Assembly: GCF_011075055.1 (NCBI RefSeq)
Contig: NC_058137.1
Location: forward strand, 15,981,463-16,045,462
Source: Mangifera indica
Taxonomy: Eukaryota > Streptophyta > Magnoliopsida > Sapindales > Anacardiaceae
Direction of reading: 5' to 3'
Length of the DNA stretch: 64,000 bases
Shown here: positions 23,757 to 34,965 of the stretch, in pieces
Numbering within the stretch: position 1 is the first letter of the stretch
Layout: each line of letters opens with the position of its first letter
Position numbers and translations under genes: made by a program
Notes under the pieces: generated by a model
Told to the model about the DNA's origin: nothing
The model's database searches: none
What the model saw: only the letters and a program-made list of their open reading frames with translations

Positions 23757-23975
23757 TTATAACTCGATTAGGGTTATTATATAGGGTGGCTTTGAAATTG
23801 GTGTTGCATTCACTCTTGCTAGTTGTATCCCTAATCTTTCAAATAAACTATTGGTTGCAAAACAGTGAGTAGCACCATAATCAATCAAAATGTATAAAAG
23901 GATACCAAAGTAAGAATTTTGACCAGCCACTACTGAAAGGTTACCCTTAGCAGGTCCACTGGTGATGGTAAACAC
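23757..23975 (-). pseudogene. Retropepsin-like protease of gypsy element A
   Basis: A 72-codon open stretch on the minus strand contains LYILIDYGATHCFATNSLFERLGIQL. The segment IDYGATHCF corresponds to the aspartic protease core, with D-S-G-A changed to D-Y-G-A. It precedes RT at the correct distance. The domain is truncated upstream by stops. Confidence 0.75.
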
Positions 23976-25230
23976 TCTAGTAGTGACTCCTACTACTAGC
24001 TGTTCGACTTTAGCTAGAGCTTTGAGAAAGAATCTAGCTATGTGCTTTAACTAATAACATTTAAAACATACTACTTGCCTAATGAGGCACTGTTCCTTAT
24101 TATGCCTACCATATTTCTATCAAATCAGAATCTTTGGTTTTTTTTACTTACTTCTGCTTTTCTAGCCTATCATATTTCACGTGGGCTAGAATGGTCTCTT
24201 TCTTTTTCTTTCTATAAGAAGACCTATTTGAATCTGAACACTACTATTACCTAGGTATGACATTAGTGTTGGTGCTAGTACTAGTGTTAATATGGTTTGA
24301 GTTTGGGCATTCATCCTTTTAACAAACACCTTAACTCTTAAGGCTCTACTCAAGGCCTCATTGTAAGTCTAGGGCAATTGTGTACTTGACATAACATCTT
24401 AAGCTATAGTTGGATTGGGCTATAGTTATACATAAACTTTTCCATCCACTTAGTCTTAGTGTTGGCTATCTCAAGGGCATGTCTTGCTAGATTATTAGAC
24501 TTATTGGATTACTCCTTCATTGAATTTATGCCTTAGGTTAGTGTGAGGAACTCATAAGCCCTTATGCATATCATATTTGTACCCTTGTATGTAACCTCAA
24601 ACTTTGTCATAAACTCTGACTAGGACATCTCTAAAATCTTAATCCTTTCTTGAACTAGGATCCATCACATCTTAGCACTTGACTTAAAAAAATAGGTAAC
24701 ATATCTGACTTTTTCCTGATTTGTCATGTCAAATAGGGTTATGACACTCTCCATTAACTCCAACCATTCCTCAGCTACAACTAGGTCTTTTACACTATTA
24801 AATTTTTTAGGTTAGTGCATACTAGGTAGATTGAAGATAAGATATAGCTAAGTCTTGGCCAGTGCTATTATTGGTGCAGATGTCTCATCTATTGAGCCTT
24901 GTGCCTGTATTAGTGATGCTTAAATCAACTCATCGCTTAAATCGAAATACTTTCTTGCTCCTTCAGCATCTCTCTATTTAGGTTTTTAACATCATTGGCA
25001 CTCAAACATGTCTAAAGAACTTAAGGAACTACCCCCTCAGTCTAGGTCACATGTAGGTTTTCTATCTGATCACCTTTGGCATATAATTATGAGTCTTCTC
25101 ATAAACTTATAAGGTATTATAAAATTTTTACTTATAATGATTAGTTGCGAGTGTGGTTAATGTGGCATGATAAGCTTACATTCCTTTTCTATTTGGCTGC
25201 ACATATCTTTAAGACATCTTTCAGATATCA
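23976..25230 (-). pseudogene. Gag region of gypsy element A
   Basis: The minus strand between the primer site and the protease. A zinc-knuckle end is recognisable at about 24065-24115 (GRHNKEQCLIRQ-VCFKC). The upstream part contains a retrotransposon-gag-like segment with many stops and cannot be followed continuously. The region length (about 1.2 kb) fits a gag domain. Confidence 0.55.
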
Positions 25231-25236
25231 AAATCA

Positions 25237-25249
25237 TGCTCTAATACTA
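25237..25249 (-). promoter_or_regulatory. Primer binding site (iMet tRNA type) of element A
   Basis: Minus strand TAGTATTAGAGCA, three bases inside the LTR end, against the usual TGGTATCAGAGCA. It identifies the LTR at 25253 as the 5' LTR of a minus-strand element. Confidence 0.75.
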
Positions 25250-25252
25250 ACT

Positions 25253-25684
25253 TGTAACACCCATTTCCAAAAATACCATCCTTCGGAGGAAAATGTCACT
25301 TATAGACCATTAGAGCATACATTCATTTCAAAATATATAAGAAAACTCATAAAATCTTTAAATAAATCCTTATTTATTTATTATTAAAAAGTACAAAAAT
25401 AACCTTTTTAAAACATGTATCAGAAGCATACAAAAGATGTCCTAAACATTAAATATAAGTTAAACATCATAATATGTGTAGTCAAACACATAAAATCAAT
25501 GAAAGTATAAAACTAATAGAAATGTAAAATAACAAAAATGCCCTAATAGCTCTTTCATCCCACAACTATCACAATCATTTGTACCTCTTTCATTATTCAA
25601 TGGTTAATGGTATTTAACAATCATTGAATCATGGAAAAACATGGGCAAATTCCTGAGTTCACACAAACGAGTATATGTTATATA
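25253..25684 (-). mobile_element. 5' LTR of gypsy element A, inner part
   Basis: It begins TGTAACACCCATTTCC next to the primer site. It breaks at 25684, where the Athila-like element was inserted, and resumes at 36301. Against the 3' LTR it lacks an internal segment of more than 1 kb near 25590. Confidence 0.8.
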
Positions 25685-27005
25685 TGGTATGTGCTGTCGT
25701 TGACACCCAAATTAAATCCTAAATTCCTGCAACAAAAATGTAGTAAAGGAAAGTAGGGATCGTTCCCTCGAAGAGCTTTGATTAGTATGTCATCACAATG
25801 AAATCGAAACAAGGAAATAATGGGGGTTTTGAATTGAATGCAAATTAAAAATAATAAATAAAAATTCAGCGAAATAATTTAAAACAATTAATCAATTAAA
25901 CAAACCTTGGTCTACGGTCACATCCACCATTGGAACTACGATTGATCATCGAAACAAAATATCAAATTAATTATTCAAATATTCGTTGTGGTATTAAATT
26001 TACCTGTCCTTCTTTACGATTAGTTAACCAAAAACATGTATTACAATTAACCTTTTTTGATTAATAATTCGGATACGATCTCGAATTTAATTAAACAATA
26101 GCATTACGAATTAGAAAGACCAACGAAGCAAGACAACACAAACGTACGATGTTGCATTTAATCCAGTTGATTATTTTCCTAGGATTTAGAGTTTCTAACG
26201 CAACAAACGATAAACCTAGTTGTCACTTTGATTAGATGGATTGCAGAATTATGAATTCAACACCTAAACTAGCAGTAGATTATATTAATTGATAAACTAA
26301 TTGCACACCTTAGAAATCAATTAACACAATCATGAAAAATAATCAATGCTCAAATAATTAAAAAAATGCATTAAGGAACAAAAATAAATCTCTCACCATC
26401 ATTGTAGTTCCATGGTTTCAGATCCCTTCAACCAAGAGAAAATATTCAACCACTGTAAATCATATTTTGCTCTCTAATCCCCCAATTACAATGGTTAATC
26501 ATCTCTAATAAAAATAAAAGTATATATATTATCTCCCTACTAAAAATCTGGAAAATGAAAGTAAATCCTAATCTCCTAATTCAACCAAGCAAAGTGATAC
26601 ATATCTTCCCAAAAAGAAAGGAAAAGATATATATTTTAATGTATATCCTTCTTCCAAAAATATCCTTCCTTATCCATCTCAATTAATCTTTTTTTCCAGC
26701 TAGTAATTATCCCTTTCTAGGAAGCAAATCTTGATATTTTGTGGACCTTTGCAGCTGATCTGGACGTTTAGATTTAATTTTCGGATTCTACTTTCATCAT
26801 TTAACGTGCCCACGCCTACTCACCATCACGGAATTTGCAATTAACAAGTCTACTTTAATTTTTCATCTTTTTGGCCCAACTTACTCAAAAAATGCTCAAA
26901 GCTTCCTAAATGTAAAAAGATAAGTAATTCTATTAGATTGAATTAAATTTCCACACAACATAAGGGAATTAGAAATCAAAATAATAACAATTAATGGCGT
27001 TATCA
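25685..27005 (-). mobile_element. 3' LTR of the Athila-like element
   Basis: On the minus strand it starts TGATAACGCCATTAATTG at 27005 and ends GCACATACCA at 25685 (1,321 bp). In the other copy the termini are TGATA/TATCA. Confidence 0.93.
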
Positions 27006-27021
27006 AATTCCCCCACACTTA
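27006..27021 (-). promoter_or_regulatory. Polypurine tract of the Athila-like element
   Basis: Minus-strand TAAGTGTGGGGGAATT directly precedes the 3' LTR. The core TAAGTGTGGGGG recurs at 27758-27770 and 29583-29596. Confidence 0.9.
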
Positions 27022-28350
27022 TCTTTTGCTCATGCTCGAGTAAAACAAAAACAAAAACAAAACAAACACAAAAAGGTTCCATCAATCTCTTTTCTCATGA
27101 TACCAAAAAGTGTGTATACCTTAAGATTCAAACCAACCAAGATTCAAGCATCAACACACCTCATTATCAAACTTTACAAGGAAATATGCACCAAGACAAA
27201 TCAAGACAATCACATTCTAAAGCATGTATAAAGTTTTGGTGAATCTCCTCACGGTTATCACTCATGTGTTTAATGGTTCGGTGTTTTGCTCAAATTCTTC
27301 CAATGCAAACATTCTACCATAAGCTTGCTTTTACACCAAATCTCCACCACTTAGATTATATACATGCATAAATCAAAAGGACTTTATTTTAGGTTGTAAT
27401 AGGGTTTTGGGTAAAGATGAGGATTAATGGATACAAAAGGTTAAAACCATGAATATTAACAAAACATTTAAACACATAAGGGGAACAAAAATGTAAAGCT
27501 AAAACCGCCACATTCACCACAACTCTTTTCTACTTGCTATTGCCTTTCTCTTCTCTCTTTTTTTTAATTTATTTTTTCTTTTCTGTTTTTTTCTTTTTTT
27601 TTTTCTTTCTTTTGTTTTTTTTCAGCATTTTTTTTCTTTTTTCTTAAATAACTAATAGAATTAGATAGTAAAGATACAACATAAGGCAATCTCAATAGCA
27701 CTTTTCATGCCAACTTCTTTTCATCATCTCATCCTAATGCATTTAAATCCCTTTTTTCCCCCACACTTAAATTTTTCAAGATAGCAACTTCACCAAGCAA
27801 CAAAATTTAGTTTAAATGCCCTGCTAATTTTCATGGTTGGGTGAGGATTTTTACTAGAAGGCTTGAGTTTGTAATATGGTTTTAGCATAAAGAATCAAGG
27901 GCTTTGAAAGGCTCAAGGGGCTAACTAGGGAAATTAATATAGGTTGGCTTTTAAGCTAAAAGGTTCAAACAAAAATGCCTTTATCATTTTCATGCATGCA
28001 CATATCAATGTGGTCTCGAAATGGTTCAAAGCAAGTTCTAGAGATATATTCACATGGGAGAATATCACTCATCAAAGAAAAATATAGATTGATATGTATG
28101 TTTCAATCTTTTTCAACTCAAAACTCATAGGATAAATAAATTCACCTCAACTTCAAACAAACTCTAGCACTCAATTGTCAAAATTTGTTTAAGTGCATAC
28201 CATTAATTAATCTAACAAATTAGTGTGTACAATGCTCTCCTACTGAATTAGCTAAATCCAAGGCATGCATACAAATTAATTAATTCAAAGTGAGATTAAT
28301 GGAATAATTTGGCTAACTGAAAAACAGGGAAGGATACACCAGTTGCCATA
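27022..28350 (-). other. Non-coding 3' region of the Athila-like element, with a pyrimidine tract
   Basis: No env-like or other ORF is supported. From 27541 to 27650 the plus strand is almost pure C and T (purine-rich on the element's sense strand). A PPT-like TTAAGTGTGGGGG lies at 27758-27770 on the minus strand. Confidence 0.6.
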
Positions 28351-28359
28351 TTAATAAAA

Positions 28360-29362
28360 GGGAGAAGGACTATTTCCCACCTAACTTTTGATGCATTTTC
28401 AAAATGCCACCCATGGCAGATGAAAATCCACTTTTCCCACCCATGAGCTGTTAAAATGGATGATATCTGTTTGCATAAGGGTAAAATACTTGTTAGATGA
28501 AATGACAAAAATACCCCTCAATTTAATCTCCCAAAATTGATGTGAGGGTTTTACCATTCACCCCCCTTAGGTTTTAGAAACTAACATTTTCACTTTACCT
28601 AAAGTTTTTAAACTTTAAAAACTAACATTTTCACCCCCAAACCTAGGGTTTCCATATTTTTCAAAATACAGCCGCCCCCATAACTTTCAAAACTAGCATT
28701 TCACCCCCATTCTTTAACTTCATCTCCCGACATCTTCCCTAGCGTCGTCATCGGCCTTCTCCTTCTCTTGGTGCGACGGCAGTGGTGCGACAAAGAGATC
28801 TTCATCTCCTCGTCGCACGGTGCGACGAAGAGATGGAGATCTCTTCATCTCACGATGCGACGAAGAGGTCGTTCGTCGTCCAGATCTGGGAGATCGCTTG
28901 ATGAAGGTCTCTCTTCTTCTCTCTTCGTCTCTTGTCATGTATGGAAGATGCGACGACGAAGCATCGTCCTTTGTCTATTCTTCCAGATCTGGATGACGCT
29001 TCGTCATCCAAATCTGGGTGACGAAGGGTCATCCTTCATCATCCTTTATAGTCAGAGATGAGAGATCAATCGAATACGTCGACCATCGGTGGTGATCGGA
29101 GAAGGAAGCAAACGCCAGGGGTGAAATCTAAACTTTTCAAACTTTGAGGATGGGTTAGTTATTAGTTTTTAAAACCTGGAGGGGGGAAACGATAAAATTT
29201 TGAAGTTTTAAGGTTTTAAATAGCAAATGACGATTTTGCCCCTATTCCTAACCTAAAAATTAGACGGCAGTTTGCTCATGGGTGGGAAAAATGGATTTTC
29301 ATCTGTCGTGGATGGCATTTTGAAAATGCATCAAAAGTTAGGTGGGAAATAGTCCTTCTCCC
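28360..29362. mobile_element. Non-autonomous Mutator-like element (MULE)
   Basis: Terminal inverted repeats of 89 bp (28360-28448 and 29274-29362) begin GGGAGAAGGACTATTTCCC; by eye they differ at four positions. They are flanked by a perfect 9-bp direct repeat TTAATAAAA (28351-28359 and 29363-29371). Long TIRs with a 9-bp duplication are the signature of Mutator-like transposons. The 0.8-kb interior has no transposase. Its middle (about 28720-29100) is much more GC-rich than anything around it and might be captured host sequence. It lies in the 3' non-coding part of the Athila-like element. Confidence 0.9.
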
Positions 29363-29371
29363 TTAATAAAA

Positions 29372-30340
29372 ACCAAACTTTGTCTAACAAGGAACAACAA
29401 CATACACAAAACAAAGCAAAAACAAGGCATACCAAAATAATTATAACACAAAGAAGACAGAAAAAAAAACTGACAGAAAAATAGAACAGAATAAAAGCAG
29501 AACAGATGGACAAAACATAAGAACAGAACAAAAAAAAAATAATAGAAGACAGGTAAAGAAAAATAAAACACAAGTACACCCTCCCCCACACTTAAACCAA
29601 ACATTGTCCTCAATATTTAAACAAAACATAAAATAATGAAAACTGAAATTTAAAAGAAAAAGGAAAGAAAACTTCTCTGGATTTGGAGAAAAGGAACAGT
29701 GGTTCGAATTATGGAGAGTTGCAATTTATGGAAGATTTTTTGGATTTCGATGACAGCTCTGGTGTAAGAGGCCTCCAATGGGTGTATTATGCTGGTCTTT
29801 GATGCTGTGAACAGGTTCTAACCATGGCGTTGCAGAATAAGTACAGGGGCTGTTAGGGCTTAAGTGGAAGAGAAAATATAGTTTGACGGTATTGGCAAAT
29901 GAGATTTCAAATAACCCAACATTATACTTGCACTTAAGCATATAGGCCCCTTATGTTTAATAGAATAACAAAGCCAAAACTGGAGTTTGATAGAAACACA
30001 TGACCCAGTTCCAGAACACCAAAACGCAGATTTCTCCCCTATGAACATTTACAGAAGGCTCACTAGAACCTGATAAGAGGTAGAAGATGATTGAACAGTA
30101 ACATAAAAATAAATTAAAATGAACCTAATCAAAAATCATAAAATAATTACTAATTAAATATCCAAAAATCCTAAAACTGAAATTTAAAACTAAAATTGAA
30201 ACACATAAACAGAAATTAAAAACAATTTTCTAGAAAATTAAAATTCAAGCATTAATCAAAATTAAGATTGAAAGCTTGGGTTGCCTCCCAAGTAATACCT
30301 TTGTTTACAGTCGTCGGCTCGACGTAATGCCTTTGTCTAT
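29372..30340 (-). other. Non-coding post-integrase region of the Athila-like element
   Basis: It includes the third PPT-like word (29583-29596) and a short stem CTTGGG..CCCAAG at 30275-30292 in the sequence reading ACTTGGGAGGCAACCCAAG on the minus strand, which I associate with Athila/Tat elements just after integrase. No ORF is supported. Confidence 0.55.
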
Positions 30341-31640
30341 TTATTCATGTAGACAGGATCTCTTAGCTCCACTTCTTTGACATTTTTAGGTTGCACTCCT
30401 TCGTAAAACAATTTGAGTCAATGGCCATTAACTTTAAATACTTTTGATGTCGCTAAGCTCTGAATCTCTACGGCGCCATGAGGAAAAATGTTAGTAACAA
30501 CAAAGGGCCCAATCCAACGAGAACGTAATTTACCTAGAAATAATCGAAGTCTTGAATGATAAAGGAGAACTTTTTGGCCAAGTGAAAATTCTTTTCTGGA
30601 GATCATTTTATCATGAAATGCTTTTGTTTTCTCCTTAGAAATTCTAGACCTCTCGTAAGCGTCATTGCGAATTTCTTCTAACTCTTGCAACTGTAATTTC
30701 CTATGTTCACCACTCTCATCCAACTTCATATTGCATTGCTTGACAACCCAATATGCTTTATGCTCTAATTCAACTAGAAGATGGCAGGTCTTACCGAATA
30801 CCAACCTATACGGTGACATACCAATTGGCGTTTTGTACGCTGTTCTATATGCCCACAACGCGTCCTTTAAGCATAAACTCTAATCCTTTCTTGTTGGACC
30901 AATGGTTTTCTCAAGGATTGATTTAATTTCTCGGTTTGAAACCTCAGCTTGTCTGCTGGTTTGTGGATGGTACGCCATAGCAATCTTGTGTGTTACACCA
31001 TATTTTTTTAGCAGCGCCTCCACTATTCGGTTACAAAAATGTTTCCTTTGATCACAAATTAGAGCCTTTGGAATGTCGAACCTACTGAATATGTTAGATT
31101 TAAGGAAACCTTAAACAACTTTAAAGTCATCAGTTCGGGTAGCTTTCACTTCTACCCATTTCGAGACATAATCAACTGTCAATAAAATATAAACGTAACC
31201 AAAAGAAGATGGAAAAGGGCCCATGAAATCAATACCCTAAACATAAAAAATTTCACAAACTAAAATAGGAGTTTGAGGCATTTCATTTTTCTGTGAAATA
31301 TTACCTGTTTTCTGACAGTATTCACAAAATTTGAAAAAAGAGTATGTGTCTCGAAATAAAGTTGGCTAGAAAAATTCACAATCCAGAATTTTTCTTACTG
31401 TCCTTTTTGCTCTAAAATGGCCTTCACAAGCATAAGAATGGCAGAAGGTGATAATAGAAGAAATTTCAGTTTTAGATACGCACCTTCTTATAATTTGATC
31501 ACGTAATGTTTCCACATATACGGATCATCCCATACGTAATATTTTGCATTATTTTTCAGTTTGTCTCTTTGAGCCTTAGATAAATCAGCTGGAAGTATGT
31601 TAGTAACCAAATAATTCACCATGTTTGCGAACCAGGGCAG
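30341..31640 (-). pseudogene. Integrase of the Athila-like element
   Basis: The catalytic triad positions can be followed: [12 protein letters not shown] (first Asp, about 31215-31250), [13 protein letters not shown] (second Asp, about 31050-31085) and [15 protein letters not shown] (Glu, about 30925-30965). From 30858 to 30418 a 146-codon stretch is open: [19 protein letters not shown] through [18 protein letters not shown] and PHGAVEIQ to VFKVNGH. The fold is the retroviral-type integrase that inserts element cDNA. Stops occur in the N-terminal half. No chromodomain follows, as expected for Athila/Tat elements. Confidence 0.88.
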
Positions 31641-31679
31641 TCTGCAACTTGTTGAAAATAACTACTCATCAAGAAATTG

Positions 31680-32234
31680 CTCCTGCAGATTCTGCTCTGT
31701 TTTTATATGAATCAAGCGGCTTAAATGGTCAGCAACACGATTTTCTTATCCAGCTTTATCCTTGATCTCTAGGTCAAATTCACTCAGCAGTAGAATCCAT
31801 CTTATAAGCATTGGTTTTTCCTCCTTCTTTGTTATCAAATACCTAAAGGCTACATGATCAGAATAAATAACTACTTTAGTACCCAATAAATAAGAATGAA
31901 ATTTTTCTAATGCAAAAACAACAGCTAAGAGTTCTTTTTTAGTGGTCGAATAATTCTTCTGTGCATCATTTAAGGTCATCGAGGCATAATATATAACATG
32001 CGGCACCCTTCCAACTTGCTGGCCCAAAACAGCTCCTATGGCATAATCACTTGTGTCACACATTATTTCAAATAGGAGACTCCAATCAAGTGGCTAGATT
32101 ATTGGTGTAGAAGTCAACAGCTGCTTCAACTTGTCGAATACATTTTTATAGTTTTCATCAAATTCAAATGCCACCTCCTTTTGCAACAACTTGTATAATG
32201 GCAATGCAATACGTGAAAAGTCTTTAATAAAGCG
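31680..32234 (-). pseudogene. RNase H of the Athila-like element
   Basis: The minus-strand open stretch 32063-31746 keeps the RNase H core: [15 protein letters not shown] with the first Asp, [16 protein letters not shown] with Glu, and [13 protein letters not shown] with the last Asp, ending [13 protein letters not shown]. The upstream link to RT contains FIKDFSRIALPLYKLLQ and stops where Arg (CGA) and Gln (CAG) are expected. RNase H degrades the RNA template during reverse transcription. The three acidic residues are intact, so this is one of the better kept domains in the window. Confidence 0.88.
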
Positions 32235-32999
32235 TCAGTAAAAACCTGTCTGGCCAAGGAAAGAACGAACTTCCCGCACACTAGCGGAGTAAGGTAAAGA
32301 TTGAATAATATCAATTTTAGCGTTATCTACCTCAATACCCCTAGCTGAAACTACATGCCCCAAAACTATACCTTGCTCAACCATAAAATGACATTTTTCA
32401 AAATTTAAAACAAGGTTACATTTAATGCATCTTTGTAAAATAAGTGTGAGATTATGCAAACAATTATCAAATGAGTCCCCATGAATAGTAAAATCATCCA
32501 TAAAAATTTCTATAATGTGCTCAATGTAATATGAAAATATATTGACCATACACCTTTGAAAAGTAGCCAGCACATTACAAGCTTCGAATGACATTCGTCG
32601 ATATGTAAAAGTTCCAAATAGGCATGTGAAAGTCGTCTTCTCTTGATCTTCTTGAGCAATTGCAATATGGAAATATCTTGAAAAACCATCTAGAAAACAA
32701 TAGTAAGCTTGGCCAGTTAGCCTTTCCAATATTTGATCAATAAATGGCAACGGAAAATGATCTTTACGGGTTACCAAATTTAATTTCCTATAATCTATAC
32801 AAACCCGCCACCCATTCTGAACTCGAATAGGTACCAATTCATTATTCTGATTTTTTACCACTGTGATGTCAGTCTTCTTCGATACAACTTGAACAGGGCT
32901 AACCCATTCACTGTCTGAAATTGGATAAATCACTCTGGCTTGAAGCAACTTCAAAATTTTCTTCTTTACCACTTCCATCATTGGTGGATTCAACCTCAT
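32235..32999 (-). pseudogene. Reverse transcriptase of the Athila-like element
   Basis: A 254-codon open stretch. Landmarks: ARVIYPISDSEWVSPVQVV (residues 21-39), WRVCIDYRKLN (64-74), FLDGFSRYFHIAIA (102-115) with the first catalytic Asp, MSFEACNVLATFQRCM (136-151), where family members have an LPFGLxNAP-type motif, FMDDF (166-170) with the Asp pair intact, and VLGHVVSARGIEV near the end. It stops at TGA in the FYxRFIKDF motif, a CGA-to-TGA change. The fold is RNA-directed DNA polymerase of Ty3/gypsy type. Confidence 0.93.
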
Positions 33000-33005
33000 T
33001 TATGG

Positions 33006-33479
33006 CTATCGAATTGGTTTAACTACACCAGTTTGTTCTAAAGGTCCAAGATTAAGAGCAGAATAAATGGAATATGACATAACATTAATAGATGCTCCTA
33101 AATCTAACATGGCCTTTTTAATTTTAGTGCCTCCTATTGTGCAAGGGATGCAAAACATACCTGGATCTTTGCATTTTTCAGGAAGACTTTTTCGAATTAT
33201 GGCTGAAACATTTTCTCCTACCCTTATTTTTTCACATCTTTTAAGTATTTGCTTCCTTTTCAATGTACACAGCTCTTTCAGAAATTTAGCATAGCAAGGC
33301 ACTTGTTTCATTGTATCAAAAGTGGTGACTTCACACTTTCGAAATGTCTCATATAAATTCGTATTGCGTTCATACTTCAATTTTAAAGCTTCAGGAAAAG
33401 GGGGAACAGGTTTATATTCGCTGAAAGAAGGATATTTACCTGTTACTGCATTTTCGAAAGAATTCTTCTCTGTTGCCAA
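33006..33479 (-). pseudogene. Protease region of the Athila-like element
   Basis: A 157-codon open stretch. The N-terminal part is charged and conserved in Athila (FPEALKLKYERNTNLYETF, AKFLKELCTLKRKQIL, with VSAIIRKSLPEKCKDPGMF). The active site AMLDLGASINVMSYSIY lies at about residues 121-137 (D-L-G-A-S-I-N is the usual Athila form), ending in PLEQTGVVKPIR just before RT. It ends at a stop 7 bases before the RT frame, so protease and RT are in adjacent frames. Confidence 0.88.
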
Positions 33480-34795
33480 TTCTTCTCTGTTTTCTACTTG
33501 CTATGTTGGTGCAGGTTGTGCTTTAATCGACATCTCCAACTCTTTTCCACTTCTCAACACTATGACACTAGCATTCTCCTTTGGGTTCACCACAGTTTGT
33601 GACGACAGTTTGCTTGAATTCTGCGCTTCCAACCTACTGATTACAGTAGCCATTTGACTAATTTGATTTTCTAGATTTTGAATACTGGTTCTGGTTTCCT
33701 ATTGAAATTTCACAGTGTTAATAGCCAAAGTTTTAACAATATCTTCAAGAGATGCACCTGAATCAGAATTTTGAGTTGGTTACTGCTGTCTAGGAATATA
33801 AGGCTACTGGTATGGCTGAAAGTTATTCAAAGGCTGATTCGCATGTGCATTCCCATAACGAAGATTAGGATGATATCTCCAACCTGAATTATAAGTATTC
33901 GAATAAGAATTATAATTATGATTTCGCTGCTACTGTCTTAAAAATCCATCTACTGTATTAGCTTGTTTAGAGCAGTCCTCCTGAAGTGTTGGGCACATAT
34001 CAGTTAGATGCCCTCTAACTGAACAGATTTCGTAAACCTTTACTACCTCCATTTTTCCTACAGCCATTTGACATACAAAAGTAGTTAGATCATCAAGTCA
34101 TTTTTCAAGAGAAGAGACATTTACATCATTGACACGCCGAGATGAATGGTTCAATCTATTACTAAATTGTTATGAATTTGACGCCATGTTTACAATTAAA
34201 TTCTAGGCTGCTTTAGGTGTTTTGTCAGCTAATGCTCCACCACTCGCTATATCAACCATATTTCTCTCATTTGATAGAAGTCCTTTGTAGAAATATTGAA
34301 TAAGTAGCTGGTCACTAATTTGGTGATGTGGACAACTTGCACAGAGTTTTTTAAAGCGTTCCCAATATTCGTATAAAGATTCTCCAGTATGCTGCCGAAT
34401 GCCATAGATTTATTTCCTTATGCTGGCAGCTCTTGATGCTGGAAAAAATTTCTACAGAAATAATCTTTTCATCCATACCAAGTGGTGATACTTCTAGCGG
34501 GTAGATAATACAACCAATCTTGTGCATCATCTTTCAAAGAAAACGGAAAAGCCCTCATCTTGATTTGTTCTTCGGTTACTCCATTCGATTTCATACCTGT
34601 GCATACCATATGAAATTCCTTTAAATGTTTATGAGGATCTTCACCTGCAGAGCCACGAAAAATAGGTAAAAGATGAATTAGTCCAGATTTTAATTTAAAG
34701 GTAATATTAACATCTAAATTAGGAAAAGTAATACAGTGTAGTTGTTGATTCAAATTTGGAGCAGCAAGCTCTTTTAAAGTCTGATTTTCAGCCAT
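33480..34795 (-). pseudogene. Gag of the Athila-like element
   Basis: ATG at 34795 (MAENQTLKELAAPNLNQQ). The open part to 34469 contains FRGSAGEDPHKHLKEFHMVC and MRAFPFSLKDDAQDWLYYLP, the core of the plant retrotransposon-gag domain. Downstream, about 1 kb to the protease is riddled with stops, many at expected Gln codons. A zinc-knuckle-like part lies around 33980-34060 but is degraded. An upstream ATG at 34987 lies in the LTR end and is not a plausible gag start. Confidence 0.85.
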
Positions 34796-34942
34796 GTTTT
34801 CCTCTGTTTCGTAAGCAGATCTGTGTGCATGCAGTCTTCTTTTTGCTTCTTTTCTCAGCCCTTTTATAGTCTTTTCAATTTCTGGATCAAATTGTAAATA
34901 GCTTGTTTCGAAGATCGCGTGACGAACATACAAAGTAAAAAC

Positions 34943-34960
34943 TCCCCAGCAACAGCGCCA
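34943..34960 (-). promoter_or_regulatory. Primer binding site (tRNA-Asp type) of the Athila-like element
   Basis: Minus-strand TGGCGCTGTTGCTGGGGA begins five bases inside the 5' LTR end. It differs at two positions from the Asp-tRNA-complementary form TGGCGCCGTTGCCGGGGA used by Athila elements. Confidence 0.9.
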
Positions 34961-34965
34961 AAATT

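Noticed and set aside
28768..29061. Open reading frame of 97 codons, and overlapping ones on the other strand, as a real gene
   Set aside because: All lie in the GC-rich MULE core, are Arg/Ser-rich, overlap on both strands and match nothing I recognise.
29331..29629. Overlapping minus-strand ORFs rich in Phe, Leu and Cys as membrane proteins
   Set aside because: They are translations of an A-rich plus strand (AAAAAC and AAAACA runs) in the non-coding tail of the Athila-like element.
33322..33657. 111-codon plus-strand ORF
   Set aside because: Antisense shadow of the protease and gag region of the Athila-like element.
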